DNA of 64,000 nucleotides from JBHENC01 sp051000345 (GCA_051000345.1 JBPCOJ010000067.1:20424-84423), one strand, 5' to 3'. Numbered from the stretch's first letter, positions 45,171 through 54,006 are shown. Translations and numbers: made by a program. The notes: generated by a model not told the origin, from the letters alone.

Positions 45171-45578
45171 TTACTTCTGTTTTAACACCGGCGTCAATGA
45201 AGGATGCGGCTTAGTTGAAAAGTCTAAGGCTTGATGTTTACCGTAGCTTTTAGGCGTAATTCCAACTTGAAAAGGTTGCGGCGCAAAAAAGCTGAAGCCG
45301 CTCTTCTCGTGCTGCGTGATAACGGGCAACGTAAAAGCGAATTGCGGAAGCTCCGACGGACAAGGATTAATTATACTCATCTTAAAATCAATTCCTTCGG
45401 GCGGCTTCGTCACACGCAACTTAAAATCAACTGTATCGGACGGAACAATGATCTGCATTTTGAAGCGGCTGCATGGATCGCTGCCGCCGTTGCGCAAGAT
45501 GAGTGAACTCTGTTGCGCGTGGACTGCGCTGCACAAAAGGAACATAAGAGCGAAAGCATAAAGTGAGAAATGCCGCAT
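45171..45578 (-). CDS. Secreted hypothetical protein
   Basis: A 135-residue protein with a clear signal peptide (FALMFLLCSAVHAQ; cleavage after HAQ-type site) and an excellent ribosome site, AAAGGAGA, before the ATG at 45578. The mature part has two cysteines (SDPCSRF and NPCPSELP) that may form a disulfide, and beta-type sequence. No family is recognised. It precedes the M50 protease gene on the same strand. Confidence 0.75.
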   Translation of the reverse strand: MRHFSLYAFALMFLLCSAVHAQQSSLILRNGGSDPCSRFKMQIIVPSDTVDFKLRVTKPPEGIDFKMSIINPCPSELPQFAFTLPVITQHEKSGFSFFAPQPFQVGITPKSYGKHQALDFSTKPHPSLTPVLKQK

Positions 45579-45637
45579 AACAAATATTCTCCTTTGTTAA
45601 TTCTCAAGCTAATCCGACTTCAGATTGCAGACATTAT

Positions 45638-46735
45638 TCAAGCCTGCGCGTCAATCAGCGGATGCTGTTCGTTGCGCGCGACGCGGCGCAGCAGAAGCGG
45701 CTCGTCGAAGAGTTGCATCAGCCCGCGCACGATGCTGAAACGCGGCTCGTCGGCGATGCGCACTTGAAGTTTTGTTTCGCGCTCCAAATACGTTTGCAGA
45801 TTTTCGAGCAGCGCGCCGCCGCCCGTTAAGATTAGTCCGCGATCATAGATGTCTGCGGCGACTTCGGGCTGAAGTTCCGCCAGAGTCTCGCGCACTTCGT
45901 CGGCGATTTTGCGTATGACGGTTTGCGCGACGCCGTAAATGTCCGCCGCCGTGACATTGATTGCGCCGGGGCTTCCCGTTTGCACGTCGCTGCCGCGCAC
46001 GGAAACTTTGCGCCCCGCGTCATCCGGCTCGATGGCAGAACCCAATTCGATTTTCAAACGCTCGGCAGTCGCCGCGCCGACGCTCAAGCCGCGATGACGC
46101 CTCAGCAAATCCATGATCGCCGTGTCGATGTCGGAACTGCCGATGCGTTCGGCGCGCGCATGGACAATCGTGCCGCCCGCGACGATAGCGACGTTCGTCG
46201 TGCTGCCGCCGATGTCCACCACCGCCGAAGCATGATTGTCGTCGATGGAGACGCCCGCGCCGAGCGCTGCCGCGAGTCCTTCCTCGACCATGTAAACGCG
46301 CCCGATGTGCGCGTATTCGGCGGCGCTCAGAAGCGCGCGCTGTTCGACCTGCGTGACGCCGGACAAAACGCTCATCACGGCGCGGCGGCTGAAATGCGAA
46401 ATGCCGCTTCTGGCTTCGCGCACAAAGCGATCAAGCATCGCCTGCGTTCTTTCAAAATCGGCAACGACGCCGTCCACCATCGGCGCAATCACCGCGACAT
46501 CGCGCCCTTCGCGCCCGAGCATCTGCTGCGCTTCGCGCCCGACGGCAAGCACTTCGCCGGACAGTTTGTTGACGACCACAATCGACGGCTCGTCAACAAC
46601 GACGCCGCGCCCGCGCACATCGATAATCGTGCTTGCTGATCCCATATCAATCGCCATCGAATCCGAGACGATATTTCGCAGCGCATTGAAGCGCATAAAT
46701 GAGCGTGTTTTGCGCATAAAAGATTGTGATGACAT
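45638..46735 (-). CDS. Divergent MreB/Mbl-type actin
   Basis: A 365-residue bacterial actin of the MreB family, which guides cell wall synthesis under the membrane. VRGRGVVVDEPSIVVVN, GATQVE-type SGVTQVEQRALL (with the catalytic glutamate region), DIGGSTTNVAI, ATAERLKIELGSA and LTGGGALLENL are recognisable. The first phosphate loop reads DMGSAST rather than the usual DLGTANT, and the second has GGSTTN for GGGTTE, so this is probably a paralogue rather than the main MreB. No mreC/mreD follows. The ATG at 46735 is used; 46696 is also possible, as neither has a strong ribosome site. Confidence 0.85.
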   Translation of the reverse strand: MSSQSFMRKTRSFMRFNALRNIVSDSMAIDMGSASTIIDVRGRGVVVDEPSIVVVNKLSGEVLAVGREAQQMLGREGRDVAVIAPMVDGVVADFERTQAMLDRFVREARSGISHFSRRAVMSVLSGVTQVEQRALLSAAEYAHIGRVYMVEEGLAAALGAGVSIDDNHASAVVDIGGSTTNVAIVAGGTIVHARAERIGSSDIDTAIMDLLRRHRGLSVGAATAERLKIELGSAIEPDDAGRKVSVRGSDVQTGSPGAINVTAADIYGVAQTVIRKIADEVRETLAELQPEVAADIYDRGLILTGGGALLENLQTYLERETKLQVRIADEPRFSIVRGLMQLFDEPLLLRRVARNEQHPLIDAQA

Positions 46736-47030
46736 GATTACCGAATGACTACTGAATGAATAACAAGAACAGAGGATAATGTCAGTGATCGCAAGCGGAC
46801 GGGCGACACACGATAATCCTAGCAGCGTCCGCCAAGACTGACAACTGCTTTAAGCCGGACGGCGAAACACTTCGCAGCGAGCATTGTCAACGCCGCTAAA
46901 ATATCCGAGATGATGCCCGTCTCAAGGTCTTTAATTTTTTTCCAATCGAACGCATTAGCGTAACGATGTATAATGCGCCGCTTCCGCGCCGACGATTTCC
47001 GGCAGCGCATAAATCAACATTAGCGAGGAA

Positions 47031-48815
47031 ATGAAAATGCGTCGCGGTCTAACAAACACACTTTTGCTGCCGGGTATTTTGTTGTTCGGTTTCGCATTGC
47101 AGGCACACGCGCAAACGCCCGCGCCCGCAACAATTTCTTCCCGAATCGCGGCGGCGGACAATAGCAGCGGCGACAACCGCGCCAGCGCGCAGCCATCCGC
47201 GCCATCCGTCACGGAACTCGACGAAGTGCGCCGACTGGTGCGTGAGCAGGGCGAAGAACTGCGCCGCCTGCGCGAAACCGTCACGCAGCAATCGAGCATC
47301 ATAAACGAATTGCGCGAGCGCGTCGCACACACCGAAACGACAAACGCGCCGCTCACAGACACGCTTGCGGCAACCACCGCAACGACACCGCAAAATGCGC
47401 AGGGCAGCGCAAAACCCGCGACGACGGACGAGCGCCTGACACGCGTCGAAGCACAGGCGAAAAAAACGACTGACACTGTCGCCAAACAACTCGGCAACAT
47501 CGCATTCAGCGGCGATCTGCGCCTTCAGTACGATTCATTCTACGGTCAACTCAATGCCGCGCCGAACAATGCAGACCCGACCATTCTCGGCAACGAACTT
47601 TCCGCGCGCCAACGCCTGCGCCTGCGCGCGCGTCTGGCGATGCGCGGCGAAATCGGCAAGACCTTTGATTGGGGCTTGCGTTTTTCAACCGGCGGCCTCT
47701 CCGATGTTATCTCCGCCAATCAAGTGCTGACGGATTTCTACAACCGCAAACAATTCGCGCTCGATCAAGCTTATCTGACGTGGAAGCCGAAGCGCGCGCC
47801 CGGCCTGCGTTTACAGGGCGGCAAGTTTGAAACGCCTTGGCTGCACACGGAAATGACTCTCGACAATGACATACAGCCCGAAGGCATCAACGAATCTTAC
47901 GCGCGTGACTTCAAAAATTCACGATTGCAAAATCTCACCCTCGTCGCATGGCAACTGCCCTTCCTCGAACGCAATGCCGCTTTCATACGCAACGTCAATA
48001 ACGAGGTCAGCATAGACCAATCGCGCCGGGCGGGGCGCGACTTAGCGCTTTACGGCGGACAGCTTCGCACGCGCTTTGCCATCGCGCCAAAGACTGATCT
48101 TACCTTGTCGGCAACCGATCTTTATTTCTCCGGCACGCAGTTCATCACGCCCGTTCAATTCTTCGGCAATCAAATTCAACTGCCCGTCACGATTACGATT
48201 CCAGCCAACGGCAACACGCCCGCGCAAATTGTCACGGGGCAAGCCTTGATTGCGCGCGAGCTGCTCGTCGCGGGCAACGGCAATCTGGGAATTTCGTCTG
48301 CCACAAACAACGCGCTTAACCGCGACGGGCGGCTCGCTTCCGGCTACAATCTGGTGGACATCATCGGGCGCTTGGACTTAACGCAAAGCAAGCGTTTCCC
48401 CGTCGCGCTCATTCTTAATTATGTGACGAACACGCAAACGCGCTCCGTCGTCGCGGCAGGCACAAACGGCGCGAACGTGTTGCAGCCTAATCACGAAAAC
48501 AAAGGTTTCTGGGCAGAAGTTTCGGCGGGCAAAACAAAGGCTCGCGGCGATCTTTTTTTCGATTACACATTCATGCGAATCGAAAAGGACGCAGTGCTCA
48601 CGCCGTTTAATTTCTCCGACATCGCGCAGCAATCCGACATACGCGCCAACCGCGTTATCTTTACTTACACAGTCGATCCGCGCGTGCTCTTAACGGCGAC
48701 AGGCATTTTTACGCAGCGCGCGAACGGGCTGCTCGGCGTCTTTACTGCTGCTCCCGCCAATTCGCTTAATCGTCAAACTGTGCGCTTGCAGTTCGATACG
48801 ACGTTTCGCTTTTAA
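47031..48815 (+). CDS. Porin-like outer membrane beta-barrel protein
   Basis: A 594-residue exported protein. A signal peptide ends in LQAHAQ; a Glu/Arg-rich coiled-coil segment follows (ELDEVRRLVREQGEELRRLRE cut into repeats), then from about residue 150 a long series of amphipathic beta strands (GDLRLQYDSFYGQL, GEIGKTFDWGLRFSTGG) and a C-terminal phenylalanine (TTFRF), the usual outer membrane insertion signal. It resembles the putative porin family (Porin_5 type). It lies directly upstream of pstB and phoU, so it may import phosphate or other anions. A TATAAT box at 46969-46974 could be its -10. Confidence 0.88.
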   Translation: MKMRRGLTNTLLLPGILLFGFALQAHAQTPAPATISSRIAAADNSSGDNRASAQPSAPSVTELDEVRRLVREQGEELRRLRETVTQQSSIINELRERVAHTETTNAPLTDTLAATTATTPQNAQGSAKPATTDERLTRVEAQAKKTTDTVAKQLGNIAFSGDLRLQYDSFYGQLNAAPNNADPTILGNELSARQRLRLRARLAMRGEIGKTFDWGLRFSTGGLSDVISANQVLTDFYNRKQFALDQAYLTWKPKRAPGLRLQGGKFETPWLHTEMTLDNDIQPEGINESYARDFKNSRLQNLTLVAWQLPFLERNAAFIRNVNNEVSIDQSRRAGRDLALYGGQLRTRFAIAPKTDLTLSATDLYFSGTQFITPVQFFGNQIQLPVTITIPANGNTPAQIVTGQALIARELLVAGNGNLGISSATNNALNRDGRLASGYNLVDIIGRLDLTQSKRFPVALILNYVTNTQTRSVVAAGTNGANVLQPNHENKGFWAEVSAGKTKARGDLFFDYTFMRIEKDAVLTPFNFSDIAQQSDIRANRVIFTYTVDPRVLLTATGIFTQRANGLLGVFTAAPANSLNRQTVRLQFDTTFRF

Positions 48816-48915
48816 GCGGGATATGTTCGTTCACAGAAACGTAACATGATTGCTTTAACATTCCGTTTTTGAATTCAGCGCGCAACTGCCTTCATTGTTC
48901 GAGGCTTTCAGTATT

Positions 48916-49815
48916 ATGGCTACGTCGCAATCCAAGCTTTCTTCAACGGCAACTCCGGCAAGCACCCCCACCGCCGCGCCCGCTGCTACTGTGACGCTGC
49001 CGCAACGCTCCAACGACTTAATGGAAACGGCAAACGTCAAGGATGGGGCAGTCACTACGCCAACTAAAATCAGCGTGCGCGGAATGAACTTTTATTACCA
49101 ACGCGTGCAGGCGCTCTACAACGTTTCCGTCGAGATCGGCGCGCAGAGAGTGATGGCTTTAATCGGCCCTTCGGGGTGCGGCAAGTCAACTTTTCTGCGC
49201 ACCTTGAACCGCATGAACGATACGATTCCCGGCACGCGCGTGACCGGCGAAATTAATATCGACGGACAAAACATTTACGCGCCGGATGCGGATGTCGTCG
49301 CACTCAGGCGCAAGGTCGGAATGGTCTTTCAAAAATCGAACCCGTTCCCGAAATCCATCTTCGATAACGTCGCCTACGGATTGCGCATCAATCGTTTGGC
49401 AGCAAACAAATCAGACCTCGAAGACCGCGTCGCGCAGGCGCTTCAGGATGCGGCGCTCTGGGATGAAGTCAAGGATCGTTTGAAAACTTCCGCGCTCGGA
49501 CTCTCCGGCGGGCAGCAGCAGCGCCTCTGCATCGCGCGCACGCTCGCCGTCCGGCCTGAAATAGTATTGATGGACGAACCAGCCTCGGCGCTCGATCCGA
49601 TTGCGACGCAGAAAATCGAAGAATTGATTGTCGAACTCAAAAAGCAGTACACGATCATCATCGTCACGCACAACATGCAACAGGCGGCGCGCGTCTCCGA
49701 TTACACTTCGTTTTTCTGGCTCGGCAAGCTCGTTGAAACCAACACCACCGAACGCATTTTCACTAACCCTGAAAACAATTTGACGGAAGATTACATCACA
49801 GGACGATTCGGTTAA
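48916..49815 (+). CDS. pstB: Phosphate ABC transporter ATP-binding protein
   Basis: PstB powers phosphate uptake through PstA/PstC. Walker A is GPSGCGKST, the signature is LSGGQQQR and Walker B is VLMDEPASALDP; FQKSNPFPKSIFDNVAYG and NMQQAARVSDYTSFFWLG are PstB-specific. The protein carries an extra N-terminal stretch of about 50 residues, rich in Ser, Thr, Ala and Pro. If translation starts at ATG 49021 instead of 48916, that stretch is largely lost. phoU follows 30 bp downstream; pstS, pstC and pstA are not in the window. Confidence 0.95.
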   Translation: MATSQSKLSSTATPASTPTAAPAATVTLPQRSNDLMETANVKDGAVTTPTKISVRGMNFYYQRVQALYNVSVEIGAQRVMALIGPSGCGKSTFLRTLNRMNDTIPGTRVTGEINIDGQNIYAPDADVVALRRKVGMVFQKSNPFPKSIFDNVAYGLRINRLAANKSDLEDRVAQALQDAALWDEVKDRLKTSALGLSGGQQQRLCIARTLAVRPEIVLMDEPASALDPIATQKIEELIVELKKQYTIIIVTHNMQQAARVSDYTSFFWLGKLVETNTTERIFTNPENNLTEDYITGRFG

Positions 49816-49845
49816 TCGGGCTGACAAACTTGAAAGGCAGGCGGC

Positions 49846-50499
49846 ATGGACAGGCTACTTGATCGTGAATTGAACGCGTTGCGTGACCGCGTGCTGCTGC
49901 TCGGCGGCGAAACTGAAACGGCGCTCCAGAAGGCGATGTTCGCGCTCGTCGAACGCGACACCCGAACGGCGAAAGAAGTGCTCGCGGGCGACGACGAAAT
50001 CGACCAATTAGAAATCGAGATAGACCGTTTGTGCGTTGACACTATCGCGCTGCGCCAACCTGCGGCGCGCGATCTGCGTTTCGTTATTTCAGTGGCGAAG
50101 ATTACGCCGATACTTGAGCGCATCGCCGATCACGCCTGCAACATCGCGCGCGCCGCCATCGAACTCAACGACGAGCCGCAACTAAAGCCGCTCGTCGATT
50201 TGCCGCGCATGGCTGAAGACGCGTCGGGGATGCTGCGCGCGGCGCTCGATGCCTTTACCTCGAACGACGCGGCGGCGGCGCGGCGCACAATCGAACGCGA
50301 CGATTTAATTGACGCGGCATATAACCGCGTCTTTCACGATCTGATTCGCTTGATGGTCAGCGATCCGTCCACGACGAAGCGCGCCGCACATCTTCTCTTC
50401 GTCTCAAAACATCTGGAGCGCATCGGCGATTATGTAACGGACATCTGCGAGTTGACCGTGTACATGACCGAAGCGGCCTTTATCAAACACAGTAATTAA
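49846..50499 (+). CDS. phoU: Phosphate signalling protein PhoU
   Basis: A 217-residue all-helical PhoU with two three-helix repeats. The metal-binding acidic motifs lie around LERIADHACNIARAA in the first repeat and LERIGDYVTDICE in the second. PhoU restrains the Pst transporter and PhoR signalling when phosphate is plentiful. The gene starts 30 bp after pstB with AAAGGCAGG as a likely ribosome site. The length is normal. Confidence 0.95.
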   Translation: MDRLLDRELNALRDRVLLLGGETETALQKAMFALVERDTRTAKEVLAGDDEIDQLEIEIDRLCVDTIALRQPAARDLRFVISVAKITPILERIADHACNIARAAIELNDEPQLKPLVDLPRMAEDASGMLRAALDAFTSNDAAAARRTIERDDLIDAAYNRVFHDLIRLMVSDPSTTKRAAHLLFVSKHLERIGDYVTDICELTVYMTEAAFIKHSN

Positions 50500-50809
50500 A
50501 GCTTGCTAGCGCGGCGAATAAGCGAAGCAAAATAAACGCGCCTTCAAACATCGTCCGCCGCAAAACATCTTTGCCGTAACGTTCATCGGCGACGCCGTTC
50601 CAACGCCCTTGCGTTCCCTCTCAATCACTCCACGAAATGCCGCCCGACTAAAGTGCTTGACGCTTCATCACACGCTTGTTACACTTTCGTGAGAATTGAG
50701 CGCAATGCCTGACGCACCCGACAATGCGTCCCCCTCAAAGAACGAGTCAACATTTGCAGACCGACGTGTGCGGCGTGAAGTCTGAATTTTTACAAGTAGT
50801 GGAGGTGCT
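50500..50809 (+). other. Intergenic region upstream of carD
   Basis: No gene is visible in these 310 bases. The carD promoter lies at 50657-50685, giving a leader of about 118 bases. The first 150 bases after phoU show no clear terminator hairpin. Confidence 0.6.
50657..50685 (+). promoter_or_regulatory. Promoter of carD
   Basis: TTGACG (50657-50662) and TACACT (50680-50685) are separated by exactly 17 bases, the best sigma-70 match in the window. Transcription should start near 50692. The ribosome site GGAGG at 50801-50805 then precedes the carD ATG. Confidence 0.7.
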
Positions 50810-51358
50810 ATGGTAGGCTTCAAGGTCGGCCAAAAGGTCGTTTACCCCAATCACGGGGTCGGAACCATCGAAGAGATCGAACACAAACAGATCGGCGCGG
50901 CCTCGCTTCCCTTCTATACGCTTCGTCTTGCGGCAACCAACTCGGTTGTTTTAGTCCCCGTCGCCAACGCCAGTGAGGTTGGGCTTCGCTACCCGATTAC
51001 CACAGGCGAATGCGAATTACTGTTAAAAAATCTGGCGGACGATTTTTCAGCGCCCGCGCATGATTGGAAGGATCGCTTCAAAGATTTTTCCGACAAGATG
51101 CGCACCGGAGACATCTTTGCCGTCGCCGATGTGCTCAAAAATCTGACGTACCTCAGCCACCTCAAGCCGCTTTCCTTCCGCGAACAGCGTATGCTCGAAC
51201 GCGCGCATTATCTCGTCGTCTCGGAGCTATCGGTCGTGTGCCGCCAGGCTGAATGCAATGTCGGGCCGCGCGTCGAACAAGCATTAGTCCGCGCCTGCTC
51301 GAAACACGAACGCCAGCCAGCACGCGCGCGTGCCGCCGGTGCCGCAGCCGGACATTGA
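50810..51358 (+). CDS. carD: CarD family transcription regulator
   Basis: A 182-residue CarD/CdnL protein. The N-terminal RNA polymerase-interacting domain (VGQKVVYPNHGVGTIEEIE, about 1-65) is followed by a helical DNA-binding domain (DIFAVADVLKNLTYL, SFREQRMLERAHYLVVSELS). In mycobacteria and relatives such proteins stabilise the open promoter complex. The length is close to family norm, with an Arg/Ala-rich C-terminal tail. It is monocistronic with its own promoter, and an imperfect hairpin lies downstream (51413-51458). Confidence 0.92.
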   Translation: MVGFKVGQKVVYPNHGVGTIEEIEHKQIGAASLPFYTLRLAATNSVVLVPVANASEVGLRYPITTGECELLLKNLADDFSAPAHDWKDRFKDFSDKMRTGDIFAVADVLKNLTYLSHLKPLSFREQRMLERAHYLVVSELSVVCRQAECNVGPRVEQALVRACSKHERQPARARAAGAAAGH

Positions 51359-51412
51359 TTTCCGGCCACCGAAGTTTCGTCCATATCCAATTATCATAAC
51401 TGCCTTTTCCGC

Positions 51413-51458
51413 ACTGAAACGGCGCTGGGAGCTTTCGTAAAGCCCGCGCCTTTTCAGT
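51413..51458. terminator. Hairpin downstream of carD
   Basis: Arms of 13 bases at 51413-51425 and 51446-51458 (ACTGAAACGGCGC with its complement, one mismatch) enclose a second small stem GCTTT/AAAGC. No T-run follows on the plus strand, so termination is likely but not classical. Confidence 0.5.
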
Positions 51459-51547
51459 CCGCGCGTGAGCTTTCACAAATACCCGTTCTTTATGAATTGA
51501 GAACGCTTATTTTAGAGCGCTGCCGCTACCTTCCGCCCGCCTGCGCA

Positions 51548-51556
51548 TGATATAAT
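51548..51556 (+). promoter_or_regulatory. Extended -10 promoter of the CNNM-type gene
   Basis: TGATATAAT at 51548-51556 fits an extended -10 (TGnTATAAT), with no good -35. The transcript would start near 51563 and include a 14-codon open frame (51565-51609) ending 6 bases before the gene at 51616. Confidence 0.5.
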
Positions 51557-51615
51557 TTCAGGCTATGAAAACGAGCAAGACGAAACTTTACGACTGCTCT
51601 TTCATCTAACAAGCA

Positions 51616-53070
51616 ATGGACGAACCCGCCCGGTATCTTTTCACTCTTTTTTTCAGCGAAGCAGCGCTTCCCGAAACCTTATCGTTTACCGAAGCGACGC
51701 TCAAGCTTTTGGCCGTGCTGATTCTGGTCGCCGCCAACGGCTTTTTCGTCGGCTCGGAATACGGGCTGGTGACGGCGCGCCGCCCGCGTCTGGAAGAACG
51801 CGCGGCGGCGGGAAGCAAAGGCGCAATGGCCGCGCTTCGCCTGCTCGACACGCCGACAGTCTTTATTTCCGCCGTGCAGCTAGGCGTCACGCTTGCTTCG
51901 CTGGCGCTCGGATTAATCGGCGAACCGACCATCGAAACGCTGCTGCTGCCCTTTGTCGCGCGCATTGCAACCGAAGGCACGGTAGCGTATGTCGCGCACG
52001 GAGCGGCGACGGCGCTGGCGTTTGCAGCGGTGACGTTTTTTCATGTCGTGATGGGCGAATTGCTGCCGAAAATGGTTGCGCTCGAACGCGCGGAAATGGT
52101 CGCGGTTTTTTCGGCGCGCCCGCTCGAATTATTCGGCAGGGTTTTCCGCGCGCCGATCTGGGTGCTGAATAAATCCGGCGCGACGCTCGGACGCCTGCTC
52201 GGGCTTAAATCCTCGCTCGAACACGCTGCCGTTTATACGGAAACGGAACTGCGTCAACTCGTTGACATCTCGCGCGCGAGCGGGCATCTGCGCCACGATG
52301 AACAACGATTGATTCACCGCGTCTTTGAATTTTCAGACACGCTTGTGCGCGAAGCGATGGTTCCGCGCACGGAGATGGTCGCCATCTCGAACGATTGCTC
52401 GCTCGAAGACATCGCAAAATCCTTTCGGGAACACGGCTATTCGCGTATGCCCGTTTACCGCGAATCGCTCGACGACGTGATCGGCTTTATCCACAGCAAA
52501 GATTTGCTGCCTTACTTGCTGCGCCCGGAAACCTTCCGCCTCGAACACGTTTTGCAAGCGCCGCTTTACGTTGTCGACACGGCGCGCCTCGAAGACGTGC
52601 TGCGGCAAATGCAGCGCGCCAAAGCACATTTCGGTTTCGTGGTGGACGAGCACGGCGGCGTCGAAGGCGTTATTACTCTGGAAGACTTGCTGGAAGAAAT
52701 TGTCGGCGACATCTCCGACGAGCACGACGAAGAAGTTAATGAGCAGATTACAGAAGAGCGCGACGGAACTTATTTGCTCGAGGGCGGGCTTGCCGTGCGC
52801 GATCTTAATCGCCGCTTGCATCTCAAAGTGCCGGAATCCGAAACCTACACGACCATCGCCGGATTTTTGATGACCGAAGCAGGCCATGTGCTCGAACCCG
52901 GCGAAACAATCAAACACGACGGGCACGTCTTTCACGTCGAACGCGTCGAGCGCCGACGCGTTCGACGTGTGCGCCTCGAACGAGTCGAAAAACTCTCTGG
53001 CGAACAACGGGGAACCGCCGCGTTAGACAGCCAAGGCGTTGAGAAAACTAATGGCGAAGCTCGACTTTAA
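51616..53070 (+). CDS. CNNM/CorC-type transporter with CBS domains
   Basis: A 484-residue membrane protein of the hemolysin C/CNNM family, linked to magnesium or cobalt efflux in relatives. The N-terminal DUF21 membrane domain has about four hydrophobic segments (LAVLILVAANGFFVGSEYG onward, including VMGELLPKMVALE). Two CBS domains follow (PRTEMVAISNDCSLEDIAK; FVVDEHGGVEGVITLEDLLEE), then a CorC_HlyC C-terminal domain (YLLEGGLAVRDLNRRL). An Arg-rich stretch (VERVERRRVRRVRLERVEKL, at 20 residues) lies near the end. The ATG at 51616 is preceded by a short open frame. Confidence 0.92.
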   Translation: MDEPARYLFTLFFSEAALPETLSFTEATLKLLAVLILVAANGFFVGSEYGLVTARRPRLEERAAAGSKGAMAALRLLDTPTVFISAVQLGVTLASLALGLIGEPTIETLLLPFVARIATEGTVAYVAHGAATALAFAAVTFFHVVMGELLPKMVALERAEMVAVFSARPLELFGRVFRAPIWVLNKSGATLGRLLGLKSSLEHAAVYTETELRQLVDISRASGHLRHDEQRLIHRVFEFSDTLVREAMVPRTEMVAISNDCSLEDIAKSFREHGYSRMPVYRESLDDVIGFIHSKDLLPYLLRPETFRLEHVLQAPLYVVDTARLEDVLRQMQRAKAHFGFVVDEHGGVEGVITLEDLLEEIVGDISDEHDEEVNEQITEERDGTYLLEGGLAVRDLNRRLHLKVPESETYTTIAGFLMTEAGHVLEPGETIKHDGHVFHVERVERRRVRRVRLERVEKLSGEQRGTAALDSQGVEKTNGEARL

Positions 53071-53098
53071 TCCCGCTGCGCAGTAAACGATTTTATCA

Positions 53099-53215
53099 AC
53101 GCGCCGTGGCTTTGTTGCATAAATAGGGTTTTGTGCCCATATATTGTGGAAGACCCGTCAAATTTCAGACCCGAAACCGCAATATATAGATTTATGCAAC
53201 AACGCCACGCGCCGT
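53099..53215. mobile_element. MITE (99 bp) with 17-bp inverted ends and 9-bp target duplication
   Basis: The element spans 53108-53206. Its ends, GGCTTTGTTGCATAAAT (53108-53124) and the complement of GGCGTTGTTGCATAAAT (53190-53206), differ at one base. The sequence is largely palindromic inside as well: CCATATATTGTGG on the left faces CCGCAATATATAG on the right. Directly flanking it on both sides is the 9-bp direct repeat ACGCGCCGT (53099-53107 and 53207-53215). The ends resemble those of IS903-type IS5-family elements, which make 9-bp duplications. No transposase gene lies inside or nearby, so it is a non-autonomous miniature element moved in trans. Confidence 0.9.
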
Positions 53216-53257
53216 TGTGGGAATTACACACCGGAACGCTTCCCAAACGAACACGGC

Positions 53258-53806
53258 TTATGCTTTGCTTTGTTTCTTTGCCGCTTCAAGTTTTTTTGCC
53301 GCCTTGAGTTTCTTCGCCGCCTTAGCCTTAATATCTCTGCGCCTTCCATTTTTATCGGCGGACATTTTTTTAATCAACCTCAGTCCTTCCTCTCTCGCCT
53401 TAATCGCAAGCTGCAAGGCTTCCTTTTCGCTGCGCCCGTCCGTAGAAAAATGGAACTTTCGATTAACGCGCTTGCCGTTCGGCAAAACCCAACCCGCCTG
53501 CCAGACTTCGTAGTAAATCCCTCTTTTGACCGAGCGCGTTTTGTGAATACCGGCGATGCCGCTCTGGTTACGGGAATTCGTTTTATTGAACATGTTGCCG
53601 CGCTCCGGTTTCGGGTAAACCAGCAGCAGCGCATCGCGGTGGGTCTTCGCTTCGTGCAGCGCGTTGCTTTCGCCGCCGCACGCCGCATCGCTGAAAAACT
53701 TATGAATCATTTCTCCGTCACGGTGTATTCTCACCCACCAGCCGTGCTGATTCTTTCTCGCGTAATCGACGCGCGTGATATTGCGCAACCTTTTATCTCT
53801 CGTCAT
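53258..53806 (-). CDS. AP2-like DNA-binding protein
   Basis: A 182-residue protein with two AP2/integrase-type beta-sheet units: RNITRVDYARKNQHGWWVRI at about 9-28 and SGIAGIHKTRSVKRGIYYE with a long following segment at about 88-150. A Lys/Ala-rich repetitive tail (KAAKKLKAAKKLEAAKK) ends the protein. AP2 domains occur in phage and mobile-element proteins and homing endonucleases. It may be a DNA-binding accessory factor; no nuclease motif is visible. AAAGGGAG precedes the ATG at 53806. Its stop lies 51 bp from the MITE. Confidence 0.7.
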   Translation of the reverse strand: MTRDKRLRNITRVDYARKNQHGWWVRIHRDGEMIHKFFSDAACGGESNALHEAKTHRDALLLVYPKPERGNMFNKTNSRNQSGIAGIHKTRSVKRGIYYEVWQAGWVLPNGKRVNRKFHFSTDGRSEKEALQLAIKAREEGLRLIKKMSADKNGRRRDIKAKAAKKLKAAKKLEAAKKQSKA

Positions 53807-54006
53807 TCGATCTCCCTTTGTCGTGCCTAACAATTCATTACAACGAACGAAACGTATCATGAAATCAATGTCGCCTGCAAAAGTTTGTTAGAACAGATGA
53901 AACTGCTAAACATCGCCCGCGCGGACTTCGCTTCGCGGCAAATCAAATGTTAAAGTTGGGCGCGAAATAATCGAACACGACGGCTGAAGGGAAGCGAAGT
54001 TTTTTT

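Noticed and set aside
45923..46639. A 238-codon open frame antisense to the MreB-like gene
   Set aside because: Composition is His/Arg/Asp-rich shadow sequence and the MreB frame is supported by motifs.
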